This document shows positions 11,335 to 20,237 of a stretch of DNA of 64,000 nucleotides, piece after piece (the stretch's first letter is position 1; each line of letters starts with the position of its first letter). The notes under the pieces were generated by a model that saw only the letters and a program-made list of their open reading frames with translations, was not told where the DNA came from and made no database searches. Position numbers and translations under genes: made by a program. Source of the stretch: Gemmatirosa kalamazoonensis (GTDB taxonomy: Bacteria > Gemmatimonadota > Gemmatimonadetes > Gemmatimonadales > Gemmatimonadaceae); the NCBI RefSeq assembly GCF_000522985.1, contig NZ_CP007128.1:4572220-4636219 (forward strand), written 5' to 3'.

Positions 11335-11913
11335 TCAGCGTGTCTCGACGCCCGGCGCCCGCTGGATCTCGCTCTCGGAGAGCGTGCGCATGTCCGCCAC
11401 CTTCGGCGGCTGCCCGGTGACGATGCCCTTCGCGATCTCGAACAGGACGAGCGGCGTCGGGCGGTCCTGCTTCGAGTAGATCACGGAGTGCGCCTCGACG
11501 AGCACGAGCGCGATGCGCGGGTCGTCCGGGCCGCCGTCGCGCGCGCCGCCCTCGTCGCCGAGCCAGGCGCGCCAATCTGGCTTGTAGAGGTCGTGGACCA
11601 GACGCTTGTCCTGCGTCAGCACCGCCATGCCGCTCACCGACACCCACTCGCGGGTGCGGTCGCGGTAGAACCCGAGGTTCACGTGCGGATCGGTCGCGAG
11701 CTCGTCGAGCTTGTGCGACTCGACGTTCGTCATGAACCACAGATCGGTGCCCGCGGTGCGCCGCTGCACCTGCATGGGACGCGTCACGAGGTGCCCGTCG
11801 GCGCGGCGCGTCGTCATGAGCGCGACCTCGATGCCGTCGATCAGCGCGTAGAGGTCGTCGAGCTTCTTGTCGAGCGAGACGTCGTCGTCGCGGTTCTTGT
11901 CCTCGGCCTTCAT
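11335..11913 (-). CDS. pyridoxamine 5'-phosphate oxidase-like protein (general stress protein 26 type)
   Basis: A 192-residue protein with the split-barrel flavin-binding fold of the pyridoxamine phosphate oxidase-like family: ALMTTRRADGHLVTRPMQ at about 32-49, DLWFMTNVESHKLDEL at about 57-72, VNLGFYRD and WVSVSGMAVL. Members related to general stress protein 26 bind FMN or related cofactors; the substrate is unknown. A charged N-terminal tail and a C-terminal tail of about 50 residues flank the barrel. It lies downstream of bcp by 81 bases, suggesting an oxidative-stress context, and is followed immediately by an inverted-repeat element. Confidence 0.8.
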   Translation of the reverse strand: MKAEDKNRDDDVSLDKKLDDLYALIDGIEVALMTTRRADGHLVTRPMQVQRRTAGTDLWFMTNVESHKLDELATDPHVNLGFYRDRTREWVSVSGMAVLTQDKRLVHDLYKPDWRAWLGDEGGARDGGPDDPRIALVLVEAHSVIYSKQDRPTPLVLFEIAKGIVTGQPPKVADMRTLSESEIQRAPGVETR

Positions 11914-11994
11914 GCGTCCCCCCTCCCGGTGTCGCGCGGCCCCCCATGGGCCGTCGTCGACGAGGGCGAGCGCACGATCGGTGCCGACCGCCGC

Positions 11995-12465
11995 TCAGCG
12001 CCCCGCGAGCTCGGACACGACCGCCGCGACCTCGGCCGCGTGTCCGGCGGTCCGGACCTTCTCGAACACGCGCGCCACGCGGCCCGCGGCGTCGATGACG
12101 AACGTCGTGCGCAGCACGCCCATGTACGTGTTGCCGAACATCGACTTCTCGTGCCAGACGTCGTACGCCTCGGCCACGGCGTGCTCGGCGTCGGCGAGCA
12201 GCGTGAACGGCAGCGCGTACTTCTGCCTGAACTTCGCGTGCGACTTCACCGAGTCGGGGCTGACGCCGAGCACCGTCGCGCCCGACGCGTCGAAGCGTGG
12301 AAAGAGGTCGCGGAAGCCGCACGCCTCCTTCGTGCACGTCTCGGTGTCGTCCTTCGGGTAGAAGTACAGCACGACGGGCCGGCCGCGCAGCGCGCTCAGC
12401 GTGAGCGGCGCACCCGTGTCCGTGGGCAGCGTGAAGTCGGGGGCGAGATCGCCCGGGGCGAGCAT
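11995..12465 (-). CDS. bcp: Thioredoxin-dependent peroxiredoxin, BCP type
   Basis: A 156-residue BCP/PrxQ peroxiredoxin. APDFTLPTDTG begins the thioredoxin fold, and DDTETCTKEACGFRD places the peroxidatic Cys at residue 44 and the resolving Cys at 49, the usual BCP spacing of five. It reduces hydroperoxides in the cytoplasm using thioredoxin. Length is normal for the family. It follows argF by 25 bases on the same strand and precedes the flavin-oxidase-like gene, so the three may be one transcript. Confidence 0.95.
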   Translation of the reverse strand: MLAPGDLAPDFTLPTDTGAPLTLSALRGRPVVLYFYPKDDTETCTKEACGFRDLFPRFDASGATVLGVSPDSVKSHAKFRQKYALPFTLLADAEHAVAEAYDVWHEKSMFGNTYMGVLRTTFVIDAAGRVARVFEKVRTAGHAAEVAAVVSELAGR

Positions 12466-12490
12466 CCGTCGGGCCTCCGTCGGGCTTCCG

Positions 12491-13432
12491 TTAGGCGAGG
12501 CGCTCGCCGCCCATGAGCGCGGCCATCACCGCCTTCTGCACGTGCAGGCGGTTCTCCGCCTCGTCCCACACGGCGCTCTGCGGCCCGTCGATGACGTCGG
12601 CGGTGACCTCCTCGCCCCGATGCGCGGGGAGGCAGTGCAGGAACACCGCGTCACGCGCCGCGCGGCGCATGAGCGCGCCGTCCACCTGGAAGCGGGCGAA
12701 CGCGCGCTCGCGCTGCGCCTGCTCCTCCTCCTGCCCCATCGACGCCCACACGTCGGTGTTCACGACGTGCGCGCCCTGCACCGCCTCGGCCGGGTCGCGC
12801 ACGAGCGTCACGCGCGCCGCGCCCCGCGCGCGCTCGAGCAGCGCCGCGTCGGGGTCGTATCCCTCGGGACACGCGAGCGCGAGCTCGAAGCCCAGCCGGT
12901 AGGCCGCGTTGATCCACGAGTTGGCCATGTTGTTCCCGTCGCCGACCCACGCGACCTTCTTCCCCTCGTAGCCGCCGAGCCGCTGCCTAACGGTGAGCAG
13001 GTCGGCGAGCACCTGGCACGGGTGCAGGCGATCCGTCAGCCCGTTGATCACCGGCACGGTCGCGTGGCGCGCGAGCTCCTCCACCTCGTCGTGCGCGAAC
13101 GTGCGGATCATGATGCCGTCGACGTAGCGCGAGAGCACGCGCGCGGTGTCGGCCACCGGCTCGCCGCGTCCGAGCTGCACGTCGCGCGGCGACAGGAACA
13201 GCGCCTGTCCGCCGAGCTGCCACGCGCCCACCTCGAACGACACGCGCGTGCGCGTCGACGACTTCATGAAGATCATCGCGAGCGACTTGCCGGCGAGCGG
13301 GCGCGCCGAGTACTCGCCGCGGCGCATCCGCTCGGCGAGGTCGAACAGCGCGTCCAGCTCGGCCCGCGTGAAGTCGGGGATCGCGAGGAAGTCGCGGTGC
13401 GCGGGACCGGTCGGGAAAGCGGGGGCGGACAT
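12491..13432 (-). CDS. argF: Ornithine carbamoyltransferase
   Basis: A 313-residue transcarbamoylase. SSTRTRVSFE near residue 55 binds carbamoyl phosphate, HPCQVLADL near 140 and DGNNMANSW near 170 follow, and HCLPAHRG near 275 carries the ornithine-site Cys that separates it from aspartate transcarbamoylase. It makes citrulline from ornithine and carbamoyl phosphate in arginine synthesis. The open frame extends 27 codons further upstream, but ATG 13432 gives the normal family length. The stop codon TAA lies inside a GCCTAAC motif. No other arg genes adjoin it. Confidence 0.93.
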   Translation of the reverse strand: MSAPAFPTGPAHRDFLAIPDFTRAELDALFDLAERMRRGEYSARPLAGKSLAMIFMKSSTRTRVSFEVGAWQLGGQALFLSPRDVQLGRGEPVADTARVLSRYVDGIMIRTFAHDEVEELARHATVPVINGLTDRLHPCQVLADLLTVRQRLGGYEGKKVAWVGDGNNMANSWINAAYRLGFELALACPEGYDPDAALLERARGAARVTLVRDPAEAVQGAHVVNTDVWASMGQEEEQAQRERAFARFQVDGALMRRAARDAVFLHCLPAHRGEEVTADVIDGPQSAVWDEAENRLHVQKAVMAALMGGERLA

Positions 13433-13601
13433 GGCGGCGTGGTACGGAAAGGGGCTGAACCTAAGGACCGCCGACCGGCGCGAGCAAGGGCGCCCCCGGT
13501 GACGAACGGGCAAACCCTCCGCGACGATCGCCCTGTCTCACGCGTGTGGCCGCCGTCGACCGACGGTGCGCCGTCGCGTGGCCCCTCGTCGGAGGAACCC
13601 G

Positions 13602-14654
13602 ATGCGCCGAACGCTGCTCCCGATCGCCCTCCTCGCCGGCGCCCTCGCGGCGGCCGCCCCGTCCGCACGCGCCCAGACGACGCGCATCGAGGTCCGGAAG
13701 GACTCGCGCGGCGAGATCGAGTGCCTCCGCAACGGCCGCCGCGTGAGCTGCGACGAGCTGCGCGACGAGCGCGACGTCCGCGCCGACCGGGACCGCGACC
13801 GGGAGCGCGACCGGGAACGCGACCGCGCGCTGGATCGCGCTCGCGACGCGCGGGAGCGCGCCCTCGACCGCGCGGCAGAGGCGCGCGAGCAGGCGCTGGA
13901 GCGGTCGCGCGCGGAGCGGGAGCGCGCGCTGGAACGCGCCGAGGCGGCGCGCCGCCGCGCGGCCGACGACCGGCGCCGCCAGCTCGACTGGGCGGAGACG
14001 CTGCGCCGCGATCTGCAGCGCGACCTGGAGCGCGACCGCATCCGTGACCGCGTCCTGCGCGCGCGTCCACGCTACTACGACACACGACCGCGCCTCTCGC
14101 TCGGCGGTGGCGCGGACATCCGACGGTTCGACGACGTGAACCGCTACGTCGCGCACGGCGGCGTCGACTTCCGCACGAGCTCCGGGCTCGGCATGCGCCC
14201 CGAGGTGGTGTTCGGCTGGACCGACCGGCAGCGCGAGACGCTGCCGACGATCGTGTGCCCCGCGTGCGGCGCGCTCCCGGTCACGGCACAGACGTTCGAG
14301 TTGCGCAGCCGTAGCAAGATGCTCGGCGTGAACCTCGACGCCACGTACACGATGCTGCGCGGCTCCTTCGTGCGCCCGTACCTGCTCGGCGGCGTGGGCG
14401 TGCTCAGCACGCGCGAGACGCTACCGGTGGTGGCGACGACGACGTCGCTCAGCTCCGTGCAGGGGGCGACGGCGCTCACCTACCGCACCGAGTCGCACGA
14501 CCGCGTCGACCTCGGGCTCAACGCCGGCGCGGGGATGGAGTTCGGACGCGGGCCGGTGCGGGTGTTCACCGAGTTCCGCTACTTCCTGAACGACACGCCT
14601 TCGGCGCGCGGATTCTCGGGGATGCTGCCGATAACGGCCGGACTGCGGTTCTGA
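13602..14654 (+). CDS. Outer-membrane barrel protein with charged coiled coil
   Basis: A 350-residue exported protein. The signal peptide RRTLLPIALLAGALAAAAPS ends near residue 23 at ARAQ. Residues 45-150 are an extreme Arg/Asp/Glu-rich segment with repeating RDRER and AERERALERA units that should form a long helix or coiled coil. From about 155 to the end alternating hydrophobic strands finish with a terminal aromatic residue (ITAGLRF), as in outer-membrane beta-barrels. GGAGGAA lies 6 bases before ATG 13602, which decides the start over an in-frame ATG 36 bases upstream. A periplasmic helix plus barrel could span toward the cell wall. Function unknown. Confidence 0.8.
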   Translation: MRRTLLPIALLAGALAAAAPSARAQTTRIEVRKDSRGEIECLRNGRRVSCDELRDERDVRADRDRDRERDRERDRALDRARDARERALDRAAEAREQALERSRAERERALERAEAARRRAADDRRRQLDWAETLRRDLQRDLERDRIRDRVLRARPRYYDTRPRLSLGGGADIRRFDDVNRYVAHGGVDFRTSSGLGMRPEVVFGWTDRQRETLPTIVCPACGALPVTAQTFELRSRSKMLGVNLDATYTMLRGSFVRPYLLGGVGVLSTRETLPVVATTTSLSSVQGATALTYRTESHDRVDLGLNAGAGMEFGRGPVRVFTEFRYFLNDTPSARGFSGMLPITAGLRF

Positions 14655-14659
14655 TAACC

Positions 14660-14759
14660 CGGCGCTGAAACGCCGGCTCCGGTACAGCGGCGCTGGGAAC
14701 GCGTGGTGTCAGAGCCGCCGTTCCAGCGCCGCTTCGTCAGCGCCGAGGTCTCAGCGCCG
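14660..14759. repeat. iterated-unit inverted repeat, CGGCGCTG class
   Basis: The octamer CGGCGCTG occurs at 14660 and 14688, and its complement CAGCGCCG at 14724, 14738 and 14752. The core pair 14686-14700 and 14720-14733 is nearly perfect. The element fills the space between two converging genes, abutting both stop codons, so it may be a bidirectional terminator. Confidence 0.7.
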
Positions 14760-14761
14760 TC

Positions 14762-16258
14762 TCACAAGATGTACTTGCGCAGATCCTCGTCGTCGGCGAC
14801 CGACTTCAGGCGATCGCGGACCATGGCCGCGTCGACGACGATCTCGTCGCGACCGCGGTCGGGGAGCTCGTAGAGGACGTCCTCGAGCAGCGTCGTCATG
14901 ACCGTGTGCAGGCGGCGCGCGCCGATGTTCTCCATCCGCTCGTTCACGCGCGCCGCGGTGCGCGCGACCTCGCGGATGCCGTCGTCGGTGAAGCGGAGGC
15001 GGGCGCCGTCGGCCTCGACGAGCGCCTGGTACTGCTTCGTGAGCGCGTTCTCGGGCTCCGTCATGATGCGCACGAAGTCCTCCTCCGTGAGCGGCTTCAG
15101 CTCGACGCGGATCGGGAAGCGCCCCTGCAGCTCGGGGATCAGGTCGCTCGGCTTCGCGACGTGGAACGCGCCGGCCGCGACGAACAGGATGTGGTCCGTC
15201 TTCACGAGGCCGTAGCGCGTCGGCACGTTCGAGCCCTCGACGATCGGCAGCAGGTCGCGCTGCACGCCCTCGCGCGACACGTCGGGCCCGCCCCCGTGGT
15301 CGCCGCGGGCGGTCGCGATCTTGTCGATCTCGTCGAGGAAGATGATGCCTAACGACTCCACGCGCTCGAGCGCGTCGGCGGTGACGTCCTCGAGGTCGAT
15401 GAGCTTCTCCAGCTCCTCGTCGAGCAGGATGCGGCGCGCCTCGGAGACCTTCACGCGACGCTTCTTCTTCCGCTTCGGCAGCATCTCGCGCAGCCATTCG
15501 CCGAACGCGTCGGCGCCCTCCGGCGCGCCGGGCGATGCCATCATGTCGAACGCGGGCGCGCGCTGCTCCACCTCCACCTCCACGTCGCGCCCATCGAGCT
15601 GCCCGTCGATGAGCAGTTGCCGCAGCTTGTCGCGGGTGCGGCGGTAGCGGTCGTGGTCCTCGTCGCCATCGGCGTCGCCATCGCCCACGGACGGCACCGG
15701 GATCGGGTGGTCCGGCGTCACGCTCCCCGACGGCGAGACGACGAACACGCCCGCCGCGAGCGCGTCGGGCGCTGGCTCGCGCGACGTGCCGTCGGTGCCC
15801 TGACGCGACGACGGCAGCAGCAGGTCGAGCAGCCGGTCGTCGACGCGCTCGTTCGCGAGGTCCTCCACCTCGCCCTCCCGCTCCGTGCGCACCATGTCGA
15901 TGGCGCTCTCGACGAGGTCGCGCACCATGGACTCGACGTCGCGACCGACGTAGCCCACCTCGGTGAACTTCGACGCCTCGACCTTGATGAACGGCGCGCC
16001 CGCGAGCTTCGCGAGACGGCGGGCGATCTCCGTCTTGCCGCTCCCGGTGGGGCCGATGAGGACGATGTTGTTCGACGAGATCTCGTCGCGCAGCGCCTCG
16101 GGCGCGCGCTGGCGGCGCCACCGATTGCGGAGGGCGATGGCGACGGCCTTCTTCGCCTCGGTCTGACCGACGATGTAACGATCGAGCTCGGCGGCGATCT
16201 GGCGGGGCGTCAGGTCGGCGAGACGAGCGAGCGCTTGTTGCGTTCGCTTGGATGGCAT
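14762..16258 (-). CDS. hslU: HslU ATPase subunit of the HslVU protease
   Basis: A 498-residue AAA+ unfoldase. LTPRQIAAELDRYIVGQ opens the protein, Walker A GPTGSGKT is at 69-76, KFTEVGYVGRDVE (pore loop) follows near 95-107, Walker B IIFLDEIDK is near 310, and the C-terminus ends RKYIL as needed to dock into HslV. It unfolds substrates for the HslV peptidase. It is longer than the usual roughly 440-460 residues because of an acidic, glycine-rich stretch (SVGDGDADGDEDHD) in the intermediate domain. It is separated from hslV by a PEP-CTERM gene. Confidence 0.96.
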   Translation of the reverse strand: MPSKRTQQALARLADLTPRQIAAELDRYIVGQTEAKKAVAIALRNRWRRQRAPEALRDEISSNNIVLIGPTGSGKTEIARRLAKLAGAPFIKVEASKFTEVGYVGRDVESMVRDLVESAIDMVRTEREGEVEDLANERVDDRLLDLLLPSSRQGTDGTSREPAPDALAAGVFVVSPSGSVTPDHPIPVPSVGDGDADGDEDHDRYRRTRDKLRQLLIDGQLDGRDVEVEVEQRAPAFDMMASPGAPEGADAFGEWLREMLPKRKKKRRVKVSEARRILLDEELEKLIDLEDVTADALERVESLGIIFLDEIDKIATARGDHGGGPDVSREGVQRDLLPIVEGSNVPTRYGLVKTDHILFVAAGAFHVAKPSDLIPELQGRFPIRVELKPLTEEDFVRIMTEPENALTKQYQALVEADGARLRFTDDGIREVARTAARVNERMENIGARRLHTVMTTLLEDVLYELPDRGRDEIVVDAAMVRDRLKSVADDEDLRKYIL

Positions 16259-16333
16259 GAGCGAGGCGTTCGGATCCGGGGCGTCGTCCGGAATCTAATG
16301 GCCCGGCCCTGGCGGACGCCGCGCGTGGAGGAA

Positions 16334-16355
16334 CCCCAGGGCCATGGCCCTGGGG
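16334..16355. terminator. 22-base perfect palindrome
   Basis: CCCCAGGGCC/GGCCCTGGGG forms an uninterrupted palindrome downstream of the PEP-CTERM gene and upstream of hslU on the minus strand. It could act as a terminator that separates hslU expression from the genes upstream, or as a protein site. No T-tract follows. Confidence 0.45.
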
Positions 16356-16400
16356 CCCTCCTAACCTACGCGATGCGGCGGTCGGTCCCCCTTTCCTTCC

Positions 16401-17261
16401 TCAGGCGCGGCGGCGACGCGAGTAGCCGACGCCGACGAGCGTCAGCATCCCCGACGCCATGAGCGTGACGGTCGACGGCTCCGGCACGGCCGACAGCGCG
16501 AACGCGCCGGTGGCCGAGGAGGACGTGTTCGCGCCGCCGTTCTGCCGGTAGGAGACGCTGACCGCGTAGCTGTCGAGCGTGTAGTAGCCGCCGCCGACTC
16601 CGCTGCCCATGTCGAACGACGTGTGGCAGTCGTTCTTGCGGACGCCCGGGTTGGGGGCGTTGGAGGCGAGCGTGGCGATGGAGCAGCTCGCGCCCGACGG
16701 GTCGAGATCGACGCCGAGGTTCACGAGGAAGTTGTTGCCCGTCTGGACCACGACGGGAGTGCGCGTGCCGACGAGATAGGCGGGGACGTTCGACTGCGTC
16801 ACGGCCCCCGACGTCGGCGACAGGATGGCGGCGCCCGACGCGATCGAGGCGATCGAGATGCCCGGACGGCCCTGCGACGCCACGCCGTAGTCGATGGTCG
16901 ACGACGGCTCGGTGTAGATGCTGTGCGTCAGCGGCGCGATGAACAGGAAGGCGATGTCGTTCGTCGACGCCGTCGAGTTGTTCAGCCCCACCGTGTAGTT
17001 CAGCCCGGGGCTGGCGCCCGTGGCGTAGCTCGCCGTGAGGCTCACCGACGTGTTGCCGGCGGTGCCGCCCTGGACCGAGTAGCCCGATCCGGCGGCCTGG
17101 ATCAGACAGCTGAAGTTGAAGACCTGCTGGTTGAGCCGTACGAACGCGTAGTACCCGGCGACGCTCGTATTCGAGAAGTCGCTCGGGTCACACGCTGCAT
17201 GGGCGACGGACGGCAGTGCCGCCACCGCCGCTGCCGCGGCTGCTTGGAGGGAACGCCGCAT
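16401..17261 (-). CDS. PEP-CTERM sorting-domain protein
   Basis: A 286-residue secreted protein. A signal peptide (RRSLQAAAAAAVAALPSVAHA) is followed by a Ser/Thr/Gly/Asn-rich body with four widely spaced Cys, and a C-terminal VPEPSTVTLMASG, hydrophobic segment and RRRR cluster. That tripartite end is the PEP-CTERM signal recognised by EpsH-type exosortases, usually for export of matrix-associated proteins. ATG 17261 follows AGGAG and is preferred over an upstream frame. It sits between hslV and hslU, an unusual place. No exosortase gene is in the window. Confidence 0.88.
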   Translation of the reverse strand: MRRSLQAAAAAAVAALPSVAHAACDPSDFSNTSVAGYYAFVRLNQQVFNFSCLIQAAGSGYSVQGGTAGNTSVSLTASYATGASPGLNYTVGLNNSTASTNDIAFLFIAPLTHSIYTEPSSTIDYGVASQGRPGISIASIASGAAILSPTSGAVTQSNVPAYLVGTRTPVVVQTGNNFLVNLGVDLDPSGASCSIATLASNAPNPGVRKNDCHTSFDMGSGVGGGYYTLDSYAVSVSYRQNGGANTSSSATGAFALSAVPEPSTVTLMASGMLTLVGVGYSRRRRA

Positions 17262-17361
17262 CGGAACTCCTGGGGTGGGGATCGAGATGGGTCGGCGCAT
17301 GGACAGCATCGCCGCTGGGCCTACGTCCTGCGGGCACGACCGTGACTTCGTCCCCGTCGCT

Positions 17362-17390
17362 ACAGTACAACTCGCCTGATCGTCTTACAA
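17362..17390 (-). promoter_or_regulatory. candidate sigma-70 promoter for the PEP-CTERM gene
   Basis: On the minus strand TTGTAA (17390-17385) and TACTGT (17367-17362) are separated by 17 bases. This is an acceptable match to -35/-10 boxes and would give a leader of about 95 bases. Not tested against other sigma factors. Confidence 0.4.
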
Positions 17391-17497
17391 GGTACGGCTG
17401 AGACTGCTGCTTCCATCGCGCCGCTCCGCTCGTCGTGCAGCCCGTCGTTGAGCAAGTCGGGGACCCCGCGCGGCAGGGCGGCAGGCGCGACCCGGCA

Positions 17498-17536
17498 TTT
17501 CGGGCAAACCGTTCTCCTACAGGCACTTACCCGAAA
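17498..17536. repeat. TTTCGGG...CCCGAAA inverted repeat upstream of the PEP-CTERM gene
   Basis: Seven-base arms at 17498-17504 and 17530-17536 enclose 25 bases containing, on the minus strand, TGTAGGAGAACGG. It lies between the hslV stop and the putative promoter of the PEP-CTERM gene. The rest of 17262-17609 shows no gene. It may be the hslV terminator or a regulator site. Confidence 0.4.
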
Positions 17537-17609
17537 CGCGGCACCTGCGGCGGCGGAGCCACACCGTCGCGCGAGCGCCGCAGACGCACCACAGGGCGTG
17601 GCGCCGACG

Positions 17610-18173
17610 CTACGCCGTGGGCTCCAGCACCACGATGTTCGTGTTCGTGTAGACGCAGATCTCGCCCGCGATCTCGAGCGATCGGCGAACGACGTCGCGC
17701 GGCGGCAGCGCGGTGTTCGCGACGAGCGCGCGGGCGGCGGCGAGGGCGTAGGCCCCGCCCGAGCCGATGGCGAGGATCCCGTCGTCCGGCTCGATCAGCT
17801 CGCCGTCGCCGGAGATCACGAAGCCGTGCTCGCGGTCGGCGACGGCCAGCAACGCCTCGAGCCGCCGGAGCACCCGGTCGCTGCGCCAGTCCTTCGCCAG
17901 CTCCACGGCGGCGCGGGGGACGTTCCCCGGATAGCGCTCCAGCTTCTCCTCGAACTTCTCGAACAGGGTGAGCGCGTCGGCGACGGAGCCGGCGAAGCCG
18001 GCCAGGAGCCGTCCCCCGCGCAGCAGGCGGACCTTCTGCGCGTTGTTCTTCATCACCGTGTCGCCGACGGTGACCTGGCCGTCGCCGCCGAGGGCGACCT
18101 CGCCGTCGCGGCGGACGGCGAGGATGGTGGTGGCCCGGACGCGCGGGAGGATGCAGGCGGTGGGAGCGGACAT
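17610..18173 (-). CDS. hslV: HslV peptidase subunit of the HslVU protease
   Basis: A 187-residue proteasome-like peptidase. The motif [28 protein letters not shown] marks the N-terminal nucleophile region; by comparison with HslV the active Thr is residue 15, preceded by a 14-residue propeptide longer than in Escherichia coli. [14 protein letters not shown] and the C-terminal segment are typical. The mature dodecamer degrades proteins unfolded by HslU. The frame is open upstream, but ATG 18173 fits the family. The upstream neighbour ends 40 bases away on the same strand. Confidence 0.95.
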   Translation of the reverse strand: MSAPTACILPRVRATTILAVRRDGEVALGGDGQVTVGDTVMKNNAQKVRLLRGGRLLAGFAGSVADALTLFEKFEEKLERYPGNVPRAAVELAKDWRSDRVLRRLEALLAVADREHGFVISGDGELIEPDDGILAIGSGGAYALAAARALVANTALPPRDVVRRSLEIAGEICVYTNTNIVVLEPTA

Positions 18174-18213
18174 GCGGGCCAATCTAACCGCGCTCACCCG
18201 CCCTCCGACCGAC

Positions 18214-18603
18214 TCAGCGCAGCGGCGCCGAGGGCGGCGGTGGCGGCGGGGGCGCGTCCGTGGGCCGGTCGGCGCTGCGGCCGCGGCGGGCGGCGCCACG
18301 AAAGAACAGGAGCTCGCGCAGGTACTGCCGGTTGCGCCAGCTCCCCACGGCGAGGCACACGACCCCCGCCAGCACGGCGATGTTGCCGTACGCCCACGCG
18401 TCACGCCCGATGAGGGCGGCGCCGAGGGCCGCGATGCCGACCCCGATGAGCCCCTCGCCGGCGCGGTCGCGCTCCGTGCGCGCACGGCGTCGGCGCTCGG
18501 CCACCCGCAGCTCCGAGTCGGGGACGCGCGAGTCGAAGACGAGGGCGAGGCCGCCGAGCGCCACGACGACGCCGAAGATGAGGGGAAGGAGCTCCAGTCG
18601 CAC
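18214..18603 (-). CDS. small two-helix membrane protein
   Basis: A 129-residue protein from GTG 18603, two bases beyond the stop of the preceding lipoprotein gene. Residues 5-22 ([19 protein letters not shown]) and about 55-90 contain hydrophobic segments separated by a basic, Arg-rich stretch; the tail is proline-rich (PPPPPPPS). No known domain was recognised. Its position between xerC/GHL10 and hslV in a co-directional run suggests it is simply part of the transcript. Confidence 0.6.
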   Translation of the reverse strand: MRLELLPLIFGVVVALGGLALVFDSRVPDSELRVAERRRRARTERDRAGEGLIGVGIAALGAALIGRDAWAYGNIAVLAGVVCLAVGSWRNRQYLRELLFFRGAARRGRSADRPTDAPPPPPPPSAPLR

Positions 18604-18605
18604 GC

Positions 18606-20237
18606 CTAGCGGGGGTGCAAGATCGCGACCGCCGGCGGACGCCAGTATGCCGTGAGTCCCACGTTCCACACCGCGTCAGCGCCCGACACGCCGACCATCT
18701 CGAGCCGCCCGCCGCCGGTGGACGACGGCAGCGTGAGGTCGACGGCGAGCTGGTCCCCGAACGCGACGACGGGCCCGGTCCACTGCCCCGCGACGCGCGG
18801 CTGGATCACCCACCACCGCACCGCCTCTCCGGCCGGCGGCGTGATGTGCACCGTCCACACGCGCCCGGCCGCGGTGGGCGTGCCCTCCGTCGCGGTGACC
18901 GTCGGCGCGCCGGGGGGCGTCGGGTCGAGCCACGGCGTGGCCGGCGGCAGCGTCGGCACCTGGTACACGGTGGAGACGAGCTGGCGCGCGACGCCGGTCA
19001 CGGACGAGAACAGCGACGTCGTGTTGTAGAAGATGTTGCCCGGCGCGCCGGGGATGGTGCGCGTGACGGCCACCTGGTCCGAGATCTCGTTAGGCAGGAA
19101 CGCGCTCGTCGTCCCATCGCGCACGCGATAGCTCGCGACGCCGGGCCACAGGTGCATGTGGACGACGTTCTGGAGCGCCCACCAGGTGTTGAGCGCGGTG
19201 TAGCTCTGCTGCGGGGCGCCGATGGCCCAGTAGAGCTGCGGCGCGAGGTAGTCGGCCCAGCCGCTCGTCAGCCACAGCCGGGAGTCGGCGTAGATGTCGG
19301 CGTACGCGTCGAGCCCCGTGATGCCGGGCGGGTTGCCGGGGCGCCAGATGCCGAACGGCGAGATGCCGACGCGCACCCACGGCTTCACCGCGTGCACCTG
19401 CCGGTACAGCCGCTCGACGAAGCGGTTGATGTTGTCGCGTCGCCAGTCGGCGCGCGCGAGGTTGCGCGGATTGAACCGCGCGTACGTCGCGCTGTCGGGA
19501 AAGTCGAGGATCGCGTTCGTCTTCGGGTCGCGCTCCTGGTACGGGTAGAAGTAGTCGTCGATGTGTACGGCGTCGACGTCGTAGCGGCGCACGACGTCGA
19601 GAATGACCTGCACCGTGCGCTCGACGACCTCGGGGTCGCCCGGATCCATCCAGAGCTGTGTGCCGTACACGCGCGCGAGGTCGCGCCGCGCGCGCCACAC
19701 GTGCGTCGCGGCGAAGCGCGCCGTGTCGGCGGCGAGCCCCGCGCGGAACGGGTTGAACCACGCGTGCAGCTCGAGCCCCGCGGCGTGCGCCTCCTTCACC
19801 GCGAACGCGAGCGGGTCGTAGCCCGGATCCACGCCCTGCGTGCCGGTGAGGTAGCGCGACCACGGCTCGTACGGCGACGCGTACAGCGCGTCCGCGGCCG
19901 GACGAACCTGGAGGATCATCGCGTTCAGGTTCGTCTGCACGTAGTTGCGGACGATGTTGCGCAGCTCCGTCTGCTGCTGCGCGGCGGGGAGCCCGGCGCG
20001 CGACGGCCAGTCGACGTTCGACACGGTGGCGACCCACGCGCCGCGGAACTCGCGCCGCGGCGTGGGCGCCGTGTCCGACGGGGGCGGCGGCGGCGTGACG
20101 GGCGTCGGCGTAGGCGTCGGCGCGTCGGGCGCCGTCGGATCGCCGGCGCACGCGGTGCCTAACGCGAGCGCAGCGAGGGCGAGGCGCGCCCGTCGCACAG
20201 GAGCAGGTCCGTCGGCGCTGCCCGCCTCAGGACTCAC
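18606..20237 (-). CDS. GHL10-type glycoside hydrolase-like lipoprotein (DUF187/YngK family)
   Basis: A 543-residue probable lipoprotein. The N-terminal hydrophobic stretch ends GTAC near residue 32, followed by a Pro/Thr spacer. FRGAWVATVSNVDWPSRAG starts a TIM-barrel-like domain of the GHL10 (DUF187) family, with ILQVRPAADALY, HAWFNPFRAG, VDAVHIDDYFYP and VGISPFGIWRPG motifs. Family members are predicted carbohydrate-active enzymes; the substrate is not established. A C-terminal beta-rich domain begins near residue 435. GTG 20237 overlaps the xerC stop as GTGA, which fixes the start and implies coupling. Confidence 0.88.
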   Translation of the reverse strand: MSPEAGSADGPAPVRRARLALAALALGTACAGDPTAPDAPTPTPTPVTPPPPPSDTAPTPRREFRGAWVATVSNVDWPSRAGLPAAQQQTELRNIVRNYVQTNLNAMILQVRPAADALYASPYEPWSRYLTGTQGVDPGYDPLAFAVKEAHAAGLELHAWFNPFRAGLAADTARFAATHVWRARRDLARVYGTQLWMDPGDPEVVERTVQVILDVVRRYDVDAVHIDDYFYPYQERDPKTNAILDFPDSATYARFNPRNLARADWRRDNINRFVERLYRQVHAVKPWVRVGISPFGIWRPGNPPGITGLDAYADIYADSRLWLTSGWADYLAPQLYWAIGAPQQSYTALNTWWALQNVVHMHLWPGVASYRVRDGTTSAFLPNEISDQVAVTRTIPGAPGNIFYNTTSLFSSVTGVARQLVSTVYQVPTLPPATPWLDPTPPGAPTVTATEGTPTAAGRVWTVHITPPAGEAVRWWVIQPRVAGQWTGPVVAFGDQLAVDLTLPSSTGGGRLEMVGVSGADAVWNVGLTAYWRPPAVAILHPR

